From Cryptomeria japonica (taxonomy: Eukaryota; Streptophyta; Pinopsida; Cupressales; Cupressaceae), in NCBI RefSeq assembly GCF_030272615.1, contig NC_081415.1, positions 106,281,796-106,345,795 on the forward strand: a stretch of DNA of 64,000 bases, read 5' to 3'. The first letter of the stretch is position 1; every line of letters starts with the position of its first letter. Below are positions 1 to 12,049 of this stretch, one piece after another. The notes beneath the pieces were generated by a model that saw nothing but the letters and a program-made list of their open reading frames with translations, did no database searches and was not told the DNA's origin. Made by a program: the position numbers and the translations under genes.

Positions 1-256
1 TTTGTTTATGCACAAGGACAAAGTGGAAATGAGGGAGTAGGTTGTATGGTAAGCTAAGAAGATTGACCGATTCATGTCTTTCATAGTTGCACTGTATATA
101 ACTGGTAGTAATCTGGTTTGGACCGGTGTTAGTGATTGCCAGTAATTCACTGTCTGCAATCAAACCGGTTCAAGAAAGTTTGTGTGCCTGTACTGATTCA
201 ACCCCCCCCCCTCTCAGTACTAGTTTGGTACTCACTGTTCATCATTAGAGTTATCA
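1..256 (+). repeat. 3' part of the 5' LTR of copia-1
   Basis: Bases 3-256 match 5901-6153 with only scattered substitutions and one small indel in a C-rich run. The end TTATCA is followed by AT and then the primer site. The start of this LTR lies upstream of the window. Confidence 0.92.
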
Positions 257-258
257 AT

Positions 259-270
259 TGGTGTCATAGC
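259..270 (+). promoter_or_regulatory. Copia-1 primer-binding site (initiator Met tRNA type)
   Basis: TGGTGTCATAGC, two bases after the LTR end, is a slightly degraded version of TGGTATCAGAGC, the usual plant initiator-Met tRNA primer site. Confidence 0.8.
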
Positions 271-327
271 ATCCTCCAGGTCCTCTGTGTTGTACACTTA
301 ACTGCTTGAGGGAAAGATCCTAGTGTA

Positions 328-3300
328 ATGATGAAGAGGGAAGGTCCAAAGTTCAACAGAGATAACTTTAAAATATGGAAGGACAGAATGAAGATATACA
401 TCAGAAGCATGGGTGTTCAACACTGGAGCTATGTTGAGAATGCTTATGTTATCCCTACCGGTATTTTCACCAATGATCACAAGAGAGAGATTCAGGAGAA
501 TGGGCAAGTCATGGAAGCCCTAATCAGCAATTTATCTAACATTGAGTTTATTGATGTCCAAGATAAAGAAAATCCCAAAGAAGTATGGGATACTCTTGAA
601 AATATCTATGGCAGTGATGAGCATATAAAATAAGCTAAGGAAGAAATCCTTAGAGGGAAGTTTGAAGACATGTGGATGGTTGAAGGTGAGACCATTCAAC
701 AATATGGAATAAGAGTCAAGACTATTGTTGGAGACATCAAGAGTGTACGAGGAAAAATGGAAGATTTTACTATTATTAGTAAAGTCCTGAGGTCCTTATT
801 ACTAGTCTATGCAATAAGGGTTGCTGCTATTCAGGAGTTGAGGTCAATAGACAAGACTAAGGTATCCCTAGACTCCATCATTGCAAAATTAATAGCCTAT
901 GAGCTAAATAGTTTTGATGGCAGTGTTCAAAAGACTGAATCAACTTTTAGAGCTTCTGCTGCACCATCCAGAAAAGGAAAAGAAGTAAGCACCAGTGGTG
1001 AACCAAAATAGAGCAGAGAAATGGATGATGAGGAGATTCTGATGGAATTTGAAGCTCTTCTTGCCAAGAGACTTCCTAAGGGAACTGGTAAATGCGGAGG
1101 TAAGCTCCCTTTGAAATGCTTTTCTTGTAACCGGATAGGACATATTGTTGTAAACTGTCCTAATGGTGACAACAAGGACAAACCGGAAAGGTTCAAGAAA
1201 TTCAAAGGAGGAAACCGGAGAAACTGTTTTGTAGCAATTGATGAAGGTGTCACAGATGAGGAATCGGAAGATGAAGAAAATAAAGATATTGTGTTTGTTA
1301 CAGTAAAGGAAGATGTGCTAGACAAGAAGGCTCTTGTCTCCCGCTTTGATAATTCCAATGAGCGGATTATTAATAGCGGTTGTTCTCACTATATGACTAG
1401 TGACCGAAGCAAGTTTCTATCTTTGGAAGAATATGATGGTGGTGTTGTTCGCTTTGGTAATGATGCACCATGTATGGTCAACGAAAGAGGGTCCATCTCT
1501 CTGAATGGAAAGAGCAGTGCTGACAATGTGTATTGGGTGGAAGGTCTCAGACACAATCTATTGAGTGTTGCCCAGCTGAATGACAGTGGACTCACTCTGG
1601 AATTCAAAAATGGAGTGTGCAAAATCAAAGGAAAGAATGGTGAATTGATGGCCACTGGTATGCAAACCAAAGGTAACTTATTTCAGCTAAATGCAAATAT
1701 AAGTACATGTCTTATGGCTAAGTTTGATGATAACTGGATATGGCATAGGAGACTCTACCATGTAAACTTTGATAACATAATAAAGGCTAGTAAAATCAAG
1801 GTAGTTAGAGGACTGTCGATGCTAAGCAAATCGGAAAATCCTTTGTGCAGAGAATGTCAACTGGGGAAAATGTCTTCCTCAACCTTTAAAGGTAAATCTT
1901 TCACTGCTGACAACTTGCTTGATCTTGTGCATACTGATTTGTGTGGTCCTATGAAAACTAGGAGTGTGCAGGGAGATAGGTATTTTATGATTCTTACAAA
2001 TGATTGCTCAAGAATGATGTGGGTCACATTCTTGAAGGACAAGTCTGGAGCCTTTGGAAAGTTCAAAGCTTTCAGAGCACTGGTAGAAAAGGAAAGTGGT
2101 AGAAGAATCAAATGCTTTAGAACTGATCAAGGAGGGGAATTCACTTCCAGTAAATTCAACAAATATTGTGAAGAGAATGGCATCAAGAGGCAACTGTCTG
2201 CCCCCTGGACTCCACAGTAGAATGGCCTAGCAAAGAGAAACAACCAGATTGTGGTTGAAGTGGCTAGAACTATGTTGATCCAAGGAAAGGTCGCTCACAC
2301 CTTTTGGAGAGAAGCGGTGAGCACTGCAGTCTACACAATGAACTGGGTACTCATCAAAAAGGAAAAGGGTAAAACTCCTTATGAGTACTGGACCAGTAAG
2401 ACACTAGTGGTAAGCTACTTTAGAATGTTTGGTAGTAAATGTTACATCAAGAGGAGTGAACATCAGAGCAATTTTGATGCTAAATGTGATGAGGGAATAT
2501 TCCTAAGATATTCCACCAAGAGTAAAGCTCTCAAATGCTTCAACAATAGGACTCAAAGAATTGTTGAAAGCATCAATGTTAGGGTTGATGAAAACTCTGG
2601 GAAACCTGAGGAAACCAGCAGTGAGCAAGTAGGAGATGAACTAGTAGTAACCTTCTGGGAATTGGTTGCAAATCAGCCCAGTACCAGTAATTGTGCTCCT
2701 ACACCGGTGGATGCTCATGCTGATGAAGATGAGGATGAAGAAGAAAAGCAAGAGGAATATTTTAAGAACATACCTAGGTATGTCAAACTCAATCATGATC
2801 CAAAGCAAATCATAGGAGACAAAGATGCAGGAATTCTTACAAGAAGAAACATCAGAGAAAGCTCATGTATGATCTCTGAATTTGAGCCTAAATCATTCAA
2901 AGAGGCACATAAAGATGAAGAGTGGATCAAGGCAATGGAGGAGGAACTTGACTAGATAGAAAAGAATGGTACATGGTCTTTGGTACCCAGACCAGAGCAT
3001 AAAAATGTCATTGGAACCAAATGGGTTTTCAGAAACAAGCTAAATGAGGATGGCACAGTGGTAAGGAACAAAGCCAGACTAGTGTGTAAAGGATACGCCT
3101 AAGAATAAGGAGAAGATTATGGAGAAACCTTTGCTCTAGTAGCAAGATTGGAAGGAGTGTGTATGCTTCTTGCATATGCAGCTTTTAAAGGATTCAAGGT
3201 ATACCAAATGGATGTAAAATCTGCATTCCTAAATGGAATACTTGAAGAGGAGGTGTATATAGAGCAACCAGATGGGTTTTCCCTATCAGAAGACAGTGAC

Positions 3301-4419
3301 ATGGTGTGTAAGCTACATAAAGCCTTCTATGGACTAAAGCAGGCACCGAGAGCATGGTGTGAAGGCTTGCATTCCCATCTTGTGAAGATTGGATTTGAAA
3401 GAACAAGTGAAGATAGCAATATCTACTTGAAATCAGAAGGAGATCAGATTCTGATCTGTGAAGTATTTGTTGATGACATAATCTTTGGTGGAGATGACAA
3501 GATGAGTCATGACTTTGCAAATGAGATGAAAAAGGAGTTTAAAATGTCACTCATAGGGGAAATTAAGTTCTTCATTAGATTGCAGATTCAGCAAATGAAA
3601 AATGGAGTCTTTATTACTCAGTCCAAGTATGTCAAAGAGGTGTTGAAGACCTTTGGCATGGAAGACACTAAACCGGTTGGTACACCAATGGTGACCGGTT
3701 GTAAGCTATCAAAAGAGGATGACTCGGTATTGGTAAATGAGAAGGATTATCGATCAATGATTGGTAAGTTGCATTATGTAGTGCATAGCAAACCGGACAT
3801 TGCACATGCAGTGGGTATTACTGCTCGGTTTCAGCAAAGCCCAAGAGAATCCCACTTGGTAGCAGGCAAGCGGATTCTTAGATATCTAAAGGGAACTATT
3901 GACTATGGGTTATGGTATCCATACAATAATGATTTCAACCTGAAAGTGTTCACAAATGCTGATTGGGCTGGTAATGTAGATGACCAGAAGAGCACAACCA
4001 GTGGTGCATTCTTTCTCAGTGGTAGACTGGTCTCATAGATGAGTAAAAAGAAGAGTTGTATCTCTCAGTCTATAGCAGAAGTGGAGTATGTTGCAGCTTT
4101 TATGAACTGCACCCAGACTATTTGGATGAAGCATGTATTGAATGGCTTCAAAGTCCTTGTATCTGAACTGGTAAGTATATTTTGTGACAACACAAGTGCA
4201 ATTAACATCTCCAAGAATCCAGTTTTGCATGCTAGAACCAAGCATTTTGAACTCAAGTATCATTTATTGAGGGAAAAGGTTCAGAACAAAGAAGTGGTAT
4301 TGGAACATGTTTCCAGTAAGGAGCAGTTAGCAGATATATTCACCAAGCCTCTACCAAAGGCTTCATTTACCTATTTGAGAGGTGAATTAGGGGTGCTACC
4401 CCTTCAAGAGGTGAACTAA
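328..4419 (+). pseudogene. Copia-1 gag-pol polyprotein, seven in-frame stops
   Basis: A single frame of 1364 codons runs from the ATG at 328 to the stop at 4417-4419. Domains in order: Gag (UBN2-like) about 328-1010; CCHC knuckle CFSCNRIGHIVVNC at about 1117; protease with NSGCSHYMT at about 1372, where the catalytic Asp is Asn; GAG-pre-integrase WHRRLYHVNF at about 1741; integrase core with HTDLCGPM and FRTDQGGEF, its catalytic Glu replaced by Lys at 2233-2235; reverse transcriptase with YGLKQAPRAW and FVDD; RNase H with SQSIAEVEY and a KEQLADIFTKPL end. Stops lie at 631, 1009, 2218, 2953, 3100, 3106 and 4036. Most fall where the family has Gln or Trp. The length is normal for the family; the product cannot be made as one protein. 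Confidence 0.93.
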
Positions 4420-4661
4420 AAGTATGTGCTCCACATCAGTCCGGTATTACAGTGTCAAATCTTTTTTGCGATTGATGTGTTGAAGGATGCTACTCCTCAG
4501 CGAGAGCAGCATAGTGGAACAGGAAAGCTTGTGCCTCCACTTTGGCATTGTTGTCAAAGGGGGAGAAGATGTGAAGTAGAGAAGATATCTGCAGCAATAG
4601 GGAGAAGATGTGATGCTGAGTGATATCTTTGTATATTGCCATCAATGTCAAAGGGGGAGAT
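4420..4661 (+). promoter_or_regulatory. Copia-1 3' untranslated spacer with polypurine tract
   Basis: The purine run AAAGGGGGAGA at 4650-4660 abuts the 3' LTR and is the expected plus-strand primer. A second copy of the same run lies about 95 bases upstream (4555-4565), within a partly duplicated stretch, so the tract may be internally duplicated. Confidence 0.78.
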
Positions 4662-6153
4662 TGTTGGCATATGTGCAAGAGTATGATGACATGATGATAT
4701 TGTGTGTTGTCATTGATGTCAATATGCTGTGAAGTGAACCAGTATATTGATGTTAAACAACTGGCAAATAGAACCGGTATAGTGTTGTAAACCGGTATAT
4801 GAGCAATAGGTGAAGCGGTATGTTTGTCCAAGTAAACCGGTATGTTGAAATGTGAACCAATACATGGAATGTGGTAGGACTACTGGTTGGTAGTCTTAGC
4901 TTCAGGGTTTCTGGTTGAAGTGTTCCAAGCCTGTGTGATTCAACCGATGACATCGTGTGATGAGTTAGCATTGTAATGAAGATTAGATCATGTTGCCATG
5001 TCAACTTTGTGCGAGTGGAGGATATTGCATGAAGGATATTGATCCTATCTACCTCGGGAATGTGTGAAGTCCCTATAAATGTTGGAGAATGTGTGATGGG
5101 TTATCGCCTCCATGAAGCGGTGAAGAATGAACGATGGAGAATGTCTTGAGATCTGTTCAAGACCGTTGTATTCAAATGTAAAGTGTTCAATGGTCAGGAT
5201 TGAACCAATCAATTGCTTAACCTAAATGTTTAGGGTTTAGGGTTTATGCTACCGACCTATTTGTTTCCTATAAGGTTGACGTTGTGTTTCATGTTGAGGT
5301 TGTTGGAAAATGTTGTGTGTGTGTAGAAATGTAGAGATACGTGATTCTTGCTAGACCACATAAGAGGATTGATACCTGCATAGTGTGTGTGCAGAAGGAA
5401 AGAACTAAAGCAGATCTGCATTGGCATTGAGTGCTATTACCAGATCATTGTAATACTTGTTGATCTTTAACTACTTCAATAGTTGGAAAATCTCTTAACC
5501 GAGTAGCTTTAACCAGCTTGTTGTAAATCCTTTAACAAGGTGACTCAAGGCCATTGAGTTCATGAAATCCTCTAACAAGGTAACCTCTAACAGGGTTTAA
5601 CCCTTAACCGGGTATTCTAGCCATCCCTTAACCGGGTGATCCCTAACAGGATCAGTTCCTAACATAACCTATTGTAACAGTCTTTAACTGGACTAGGCTC
5701 CTAACAGAGCGGACTTCTAAAGAGTTCAAAAAACAGCTTGTGGGTATTCATCCCCACCGTGGTTTTTCCTAGTTTGGTTTCCACATGAAAAATATGTGTG
5801 TCATGTGTGATGCCTCTTTCATGTGATATTTGGTTATTTCCTGTTTAGTGGCAAATCATGGTGATCTAGTAAATCATTGTATCTCTAATGATAGATTATC
5901 TGTTTATGCATAAGGACAAAGTGGAAATGAGGGAGTAGGTTGTATGGTAAGCTAAGAAGATTGACCAATTCATGTCTTTCATAGTTGCACTGTATATAAC
6001 TGGTAGTAATCTGGTTTGGACCTGTGTTAGTGATTGCTAGTAATTCACTATTTGTAATCAAACCGGTTCAGGAAAGTTTTTGTGCCTGTACTGATTCACC
6101 ACCCCCCCTCTCAGTACCGGTTTGGTACTCACTATTCATCATTAGAGTTATCA
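4662..6153 (+). repeat. 3' LTR of copia-1, 1492 bp
   Basis: It begins TGTTGGCATATG directly after the polypurine tract and ends GTTATCA, the same end as the 5' LTR. The early part (4770-4845) holds four AACCGGTAT-like words. The stretch 5460-5720 is a degenerate array of CTTAACCGGGT/CCTAACAGGGT words, and the same kind of array, inverted, lies in the copia-2 LTR at 50.6-50.9 kb. Confidence 0.9.
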
Positions 6154-6680
6154 AGATTCTTCTCAATGGTCAAAATGTCTCTAATATGTTATTTCGACTT
6201 CATAGGTTATCTCGATAAGCTCAAATAACACTTACGCTTATACTATCTTCGTCAGGATAGCTTCACCTCATCGCTATTGTGAAATGTTGCTATTCTGCCC
6301 TTGTTAGTTATTCCGACAAGCTTCTTAATATCGGTGTTCGATATAGCTATTCCGATTATCTCCTTCAATAATGGCATTACTAGATCGGTTTAGCTATCCT
6401 GATATACTGGAACCAACAAGCACCATTATAATTGATATGTGTATTATTTTTTTTGAATAAAAATAAATCACTATCAGAATTCTGACGGTAATTGTCATTG
6501 CATTGTAGATATTTGGGCCCACCATACATAAAGGTGGAACATCATATGTGAACTAACCCTAATTCACTATTTTGATTTTATATCATTGCTAGAATAGTTT
6601 TCCTTTGATCCATTTCTTGAACTATAATAAAGGTAGCTTTAGTTCATTTCTGAATCTAACAGTTTGGTTTTTGCTTTAAA
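6154..6680. other. Spacer without a gene; degenerate short repeats
   Basis: Between 6170 and 6420 words such as GTTATTCCGACAAGC and GCTATTCCGATT recur about five times in diverged form. I recognise no coding potential or element ends. Confidence 0.5.
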
Positions 6681-6682
6681 AG

Positions 6683-8171
6683 GTAGAATGATCGAGAAAA
6701 AAGGTTAAAACATGAATTGACTAACTGTATGGTTGAGTTGTTTGGAAATGACACATTCGACAAAACCAAGCTCCTTGAAAAAGATAGCACATATCTAAAG
6801 TATGTGAGGGACCAATACAGGTGCCATTTAGAGAAGAACGTAAAGTATGAGTGTCCCCCATGATTCCAGAGAGGGAGTGGAAGGACCTAATTTTGGATGC
6901 CAAGGAGAGAATTGAAAGGTAAAAAAGAAATACACCAGCAGACGCCAAAAGAAGCCATGGGATACTATTAAGAATGTAATTATGTACTAATTAATTACTC
7001 TTTATATTTATTAATCTAACATATTTCAAACTTTTCATCGACTGAGTGACACATCAAAGGCAACCAAGGCAAGACAAGAAAAGAATAGGCAACACAAACT
7101 CAACTCTGGTGGTTATATGAAACTTGCCGCATGAATTGTAAGTATCAGTAAATGAAATATCGCATCAAAATATATATAAATTACAAACACTTTCTTTTTT
7201 AATCAAACAATGCAAGCAAAATTCATGATACCAAGAAAAAATGCAGGGCTCTGAATTCAATAGAGCGCCCACATAAGATGACAAGAGAAATGCCTACCAG
7301 CAAGGCTATATAGCCGTGCTTGAATGGCTACAAGAACTGAGTGAGCAAACACAAGATTTTGGTGCATCCGTCACACAGGTAAATAAGCTAAATGAATTTT
7401 TTTTCAAATTGAATACTTTACCAATAATCTAATTGATGTTGAGTTCCAACATAAAGTGACTATATCTGTTTTAAATAAGCAAGCAATGATAACAATGCGC
7501 ATGACATTGGAATGCAGCCTGTTGATCATGAAACACGACCTGCACATTAAGGTCCGGATGTGCATCCGAGTAGTGGAGGTATTCATTTTCTATTCAAATT
7601 TATTTATGTAATTATTAATATAATTAAACATCTTAAATTGTAATTAGTGTAGTAATTAATGTAAACTTTTTTGTTAATATTTTAGAGCATGTAGTCGGTG
7701 GTGACTAAGTGGAGCATGATCTGGGTACACAACATCAGGAACATGATATTATTCAATCAAGTAAAGAGGACCACTATTATTGCATTAAACAAATTTAATT
7801 GCAATTGGTGTTCAACATTAATGTAACCTTTAGTATTTCAACTCCAGAGGATCTAGAGGGTGTTCAGCATGTTGAGGTTGAGGCTATACAAAATGATGTG
7901 GCCCCATCAGGTAAAGAGTGCCATGGTTATGTTCTTTAAATTAATGAAATACTTGTAACAATAATAAAAAAATATTTTGAATTTAATCCATTTCTTTGTT
8001 ATTGCAGACAACCCCCCTTTGCTTCAGTGTCCTTGTCCTCAATATAGGACTAGGGATACATTGAGATCATGAGCAAAGGGAAGAACAACTAAAGAAGGGG
8101 GAAATGATGAAGAACACAATGCTCCACTTATTCTTTACATGCTTTCAAAGAAAAAACAAAAAAAGAAATGA
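6683..8171 (+). pseudogene. Decayed multi-exon gene, identity uncertain (transposase-like?)
   Basis: Several segments read as exons with good splice signals: about 6683-6915 (ends AG|GTAAAA), 7030-7138 (donor GTAAGTATC), 7247-7378 (CAG|GTAAAT), 7484-7578, 7686-7760, 7848-7910 and 8008-8171. The last four join in one frame with every intron in phase 1, ending in a lysine-rich tail SKKKQKKK. In-frame stops (for example at 8067-8072, where CGA to TGA would explain it) show it is dead. The first segments, with WKDLILDAKERIER and a KARQEKNRQHKLNSGGY stretch, resemble plant Ptta/En-Spm (Transposase_24-like) proteins. That match is from memory and weak. Confidence 0.38.
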
Positions 8172-9325
8172 TTGTAATCTACCTTATTTGATAATGACTG
8201 ATTTTTATGTGTTAATTAATGTAATTATGTGCTAATATGGTTATGAATGATATGTGTTAATTAATATTGATGAATGTTGTGTGTTAATTAATGTTAATCA
8301 ATGTTATGTGTTAATGAACGTTATGTGATATTAACGAATAAATGTTATATTTTATTATTGGTAGAAAGAATGAATGAATGTTAGATGTTAACGGGGAGTT
8401 TAGAGTGATATTAGGGGGGAGAGGGGCCAAATGAGCTTCCACCTTCACATGGTTGGCCCTGTTAAGTAGACAATGTTAAACTATTCTTGAAACCAAGCGA
8501 AGCTCAATAAGATAACACACTTTTCAATATTTCATTATGTTGCATAGTTAATCTTATTGAATAATGTATATTGAATCTTAATTGCATGCTCCAACAGAGC
8601 CAACACGAACAACACCACAAAGTTGCTTGGTATAATGAACTCCCATTTTGTCTTGTATGTACATTAACAGTATTAGTTACTTCTAGTGTTGATATCCATG
8701 GTGGGACTACAAAAGTTATGAATATGCCTCATCCTTGTAAGTTTTTTTATTAGTTGACATTTTCTTTAGCATTTTAAAATTTCCTTATCATTTTAAGTCT
8801 AACCACTTTTATATGGAATTTATTGTTCTAGTTTTTTACTATCTGCCAAACATTATCGATACAAGGACTTGCATTGCATCCATTTTTTCAATTAGGTATT
8901 ATAAAGGGTAGGTTGTATTTGTAAATGTCTTTTTGAGTTCATCTAAATTTTATAACTGTTACCTCACATCTCATTATTGTTGCACCAGGGATTATGGCCA
9001 TCATAGGCTACAATTGCAACCTCTCGATGCCATAGAATCTCTTTGTTCTTAAAATTGTAGCAGACTGTCAAGTACATTCCCTCCTTAGCATTCCAAATTG
9101 TAGTGGTCAATGCACATGACCAAATTTAATTTGACATCTAGAGCATAGTATTATCTTTTAAGTAATAGGGGGAGGAACCAAGTATTCAAATTGCTACCAA
9201 GTGATATAATATTACTACTGATTCTATCTTTCTTTTTTGCTTCATGGTTTAAACTATTCATTTGTTCTTTTTTGCTTCGAGTTTTGAACTATTCATTCAA
9301 AAACTTATTGTCTTTTTCTTTAGTT
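8172..9325. other. AT-rich spacer, no gene seen
   Basis: There are short TTAATTAATG-type direct repeats at 8210-8340 and a tandem duplication of about 35 bp (TTCTTTTTTGCTTC words) at 9231-9300. I see no coding frame longer than about 60 codons that I would support. Confidence 0.5.
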
Positions 9326-9330
9326 ATAGC

Positions 9331-10111
9331 TGTGTATGGTGAAAATGGATAACAATGATAACAATATTGAAAGGCTAAATGAATTCAACCACAAAACCCT
9401 AGCCTAACAATGAACAAAGATCCACCATAACATATGAAGATAACCTAAGACAATGCAAAATAACTCAAAAATCACAAAGATTATACCATCACATGTCCAA
9501 TAGGGTTTTGATCTCCATTCTTCCTATCTCCATTGATCTTGCTTGATATATTTGCTCTCAGATTTTTGTATGCACAAGAGCTCAATAAAGAACGGAATGT
9601 GGTTGCAAGTAGGATCGTAGTGTAGCAAGTTGCATGAAAGATTATTAGCATGAGTGATTAGGGTTTGACAATGAAGAAAGCATCTCCTTAAATAGAAGAC
9701 ACAATATGAAATGGAGGGTTAAGATTGAGAGGTGTAAAAAGAGAGGTCGGCTAGGATTAGAGGGTAGGTATAAGAAATACCAAAATAATGAAAGAGGTAG
9801 GTAGTGTAGAAAATAAGAGATGAATGACATGTGTCATGGGTGGAAAAAGATAATGAATTAAATAAATAAATAAAGATTTATTTAAATAATAGAAGAAGTG
9901 GGACAATTAAATAAAAAATATTTATTTAATTTAGGAAAGGGATAATTTAAATAAATAAATGTATTTATTTAAATGAGAAATAAGGCTAGAAGAGGATAAA
10001 TGAATTAATTAAATAAATAAAAATTTATTTAATTAATAGAAGAATTAGCCTTAGATAATTAAATAAATAAAATATTTATTTAATTAGACTGGACAATTTT
10101 AGGTGTCTACA
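9331..10111 (-). mobile_element. Solo LTR (781 bp) with ATAGC target-site duplication
   Basis: On the minus strand it starts TGTAGACACC and ends CATACACA (TG...CA). The five bases ATAGC stand directly on both sides (9326-9330 and 10112-10116), a perfect 5-bp duplication. No primer site, polypurine tract or coding region adjoins it, so it is what remains after LTR-LTR recombination. A TATA-like TATTTAAG is at 9685-9695 (minus). The stretch 9855-10090, the first part of the LTR, carries about five AT palindromes of the AATAAATAAA/TTTATTTATT type separated by purine-rich spacers. The family (copia or gypsy) cannot be told from the LTR alone. Confidence 0.85.
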
Positions 10112-10249
10112 ATAGCTATACTTTTTTTATGCATCTTGGATTTGCAAGTGCATCATAACTCACATCCTCTAACGGATTTTGCTACTACTTGCATCCTTGA
10201 TAGTGCATGCAACTTTGCAAATGAATCGCTATTTTTGCTCCGCCAAAAT

Positions 10250-12027
10250 AGTATAACACACAACCTTTTTGCAAATGAATCTTTGGAGGTTGCCATAGAA
10301 TAAATGGCCTTTGCACCAATAAAAATCTCATCCATGATTTGTCTTCCTACATCAAATCCTCATTGTTCCTCATAAATTAAATATTTAAGGCACCTCTTGA
10401 GATGCTCTGCAATGAGTTTGGAAATGATTTTAAACACCACATTGTAGAGGGCAATAGGCTGAAATTGATCAATCTTATTTGCCCCTTCTTTTCTAGAGAT
10501 CAAAGCCAAGAAAGTAGGGTTTATAGCCCTCAACATCTGCTTATTGTTATGTGATTTTTGAACAACCTCCAAGAGATCCAACTTGATTATCTCCTAGAAT
10601 TATTGGAAGAACTCAATAGAAAAAGTATTAAGGCCCGAAACTTTCTCTTTATTCATATGAAAAATGGCATTGTCCAATTCTTGGAGTTCAATAGTGTGAA
10701 TGAGGGCCTCATTCATCTATTGAGAAACTAATAATGGGATGCAGTCAAGAATAGAATCTTCCTTCTCCCTAACAGGGGAGAGTCTTTTGTAAATAATGCT
10801 GAAATGTATTAAACAACCTCCCAAGCTATATCATCTTTTGAATTTGGTTGAGCACCATATGAAGATACAAGGGTTGAAACATATTTAATGATTCTGTTAG
10901 CTTTCACATAGTTATGAAAGAAATTCATATTCCTATCCCCTCCTTAAGCCAATCAATATGGGCCTTTTGCTTCCAAGAAAATCTCCTCTCTAAGCTCCCA
11001 TTCTTTTAAATCCTTGATAGCTAAATATTTCTCTTTACAAAAATCCAATGTCATGCCCTGATCCATAATTAAATGAGTTTTTCCATCAAGACATGCCTAA
11101 GCTACCAATTTGTTACTTTAAAGGTTACCAAATCCCTTATTATTCCATCTCTTAAGCTTATATTTTAAAAATTACAATCTTTTAATAAAAGAGTACATGG
11201 CTCTATCGCGGGCTGGTTTACCTTGGTACCACCATATAGACATATGGTCTTGCAAAGATAGATCTCTTAGCTACATCAATTGAAACTTAAAAGATTGGTT
11301 CCTAGGAGAGGTGAAAATGGTCATTGAGAGATTGATCAACCAACGATTTGAAGCTCTCCAATCTAATATTTTTGAGCTAGTAGCCCATCTGTCCCTAATC
11401 TAGAAGCAAGACATCGTGAATCTATCAAACCTTTCTGAGATTGCATTTTCACTGTACCTTTTGTTGTTCCTTGTGAAAAATCCATTGTGTTGCCTCACAT
11501 CAATAATATTCAAAGACTCAATATTCATTCTAAGAAGGTGAGGAGAGGGATCAAGCCTAGCCACCCCTCCTCTATTTTCCTCAAAGCTACAGACAACATT
11601 GAAATCTCTAGCCAAAATCCAAGGAAGCCAAGGGGCCATGGACCTAAAATATCTAATGTTCTCCCAAAGGTGGGTCTTGCCCATGGTATCAGTAGGAGCA
11701 TAGACATTACTAAAATGATAACTCTCACCTGACTCCAAATTAGAAGAAGCCAAGGATATAGAAGACTGGCTAAAAGTCCACCATAGAGGGATAATCTTCC
11801 TTGGGTCCCAAAAACAAGCTAGACCACTCAAATTTCTTGAAGCTCCAACACACTAAAAAAGCCCATGAGACCAAATACTGGAGGCCTTATCAAAAATCCC
11901 ATCCACTAACAACTTAGTATCCTAAATAAATAGAAAGTTTGGGAAATGGGTAATAACTAAATCTTGAGAAACCTTTTGTCTATGGATGTTTTTTCATGCC
12001 CCTCACATTCCAAGATAGAACAGTCAT
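10250..12027 (-). pseudogene. LINE-A ORF2 remnant (endonuclease plus partial RT)
   Basis: An ATG at 12027 opens MTVLSWNVRGM, the start of a LINE endonuclease (EEP fold). At 11831-11400 the frame continues with NVYAPT and an ARDFNVV (normally GDFN) motif, then ISERFDRF. The linker has the WWY and AMYSFIKRL pattern at about 11.2 kb. The RT fingers appear at 10581-10360 (FQPIALYNVVFKIISK) and run on through VGRQIMDEIFIGAKAIYSM to about 10255. Stops and frameshifts are frequent and the polymerase palm is absent. Confidence 0.8.
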
Positions 12028-12049
12028 TTGAAGGGTTGGGAGAAATGAG

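Larger units (their letters stand above)
1..6153 (+). mobile_element. Copia-1: Ty1/copia LTR retrotransposon, full internal region
   Basis: The element has the order LTR, primer site, gag, protease, integrase, reverse transcriptase, RNase H, polypurine tract, LTR, which is the Ty1/copia order. The left LTR is cut by the window edge; the right one is complete at about 1492 bp. The shared 255 bases of the two LTRs differ at roughly a dozen positions by eye (about 5%), so the insertion is not recent. The polyprotein frame has seven stops and no frameshift. Copia-2 at 48.7-51.8 kb is a relative: its Gag N-terminus and LTR ends are similar. The target duplication cannot be checked because the left end is outside the window. 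Confidence 0.93.
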
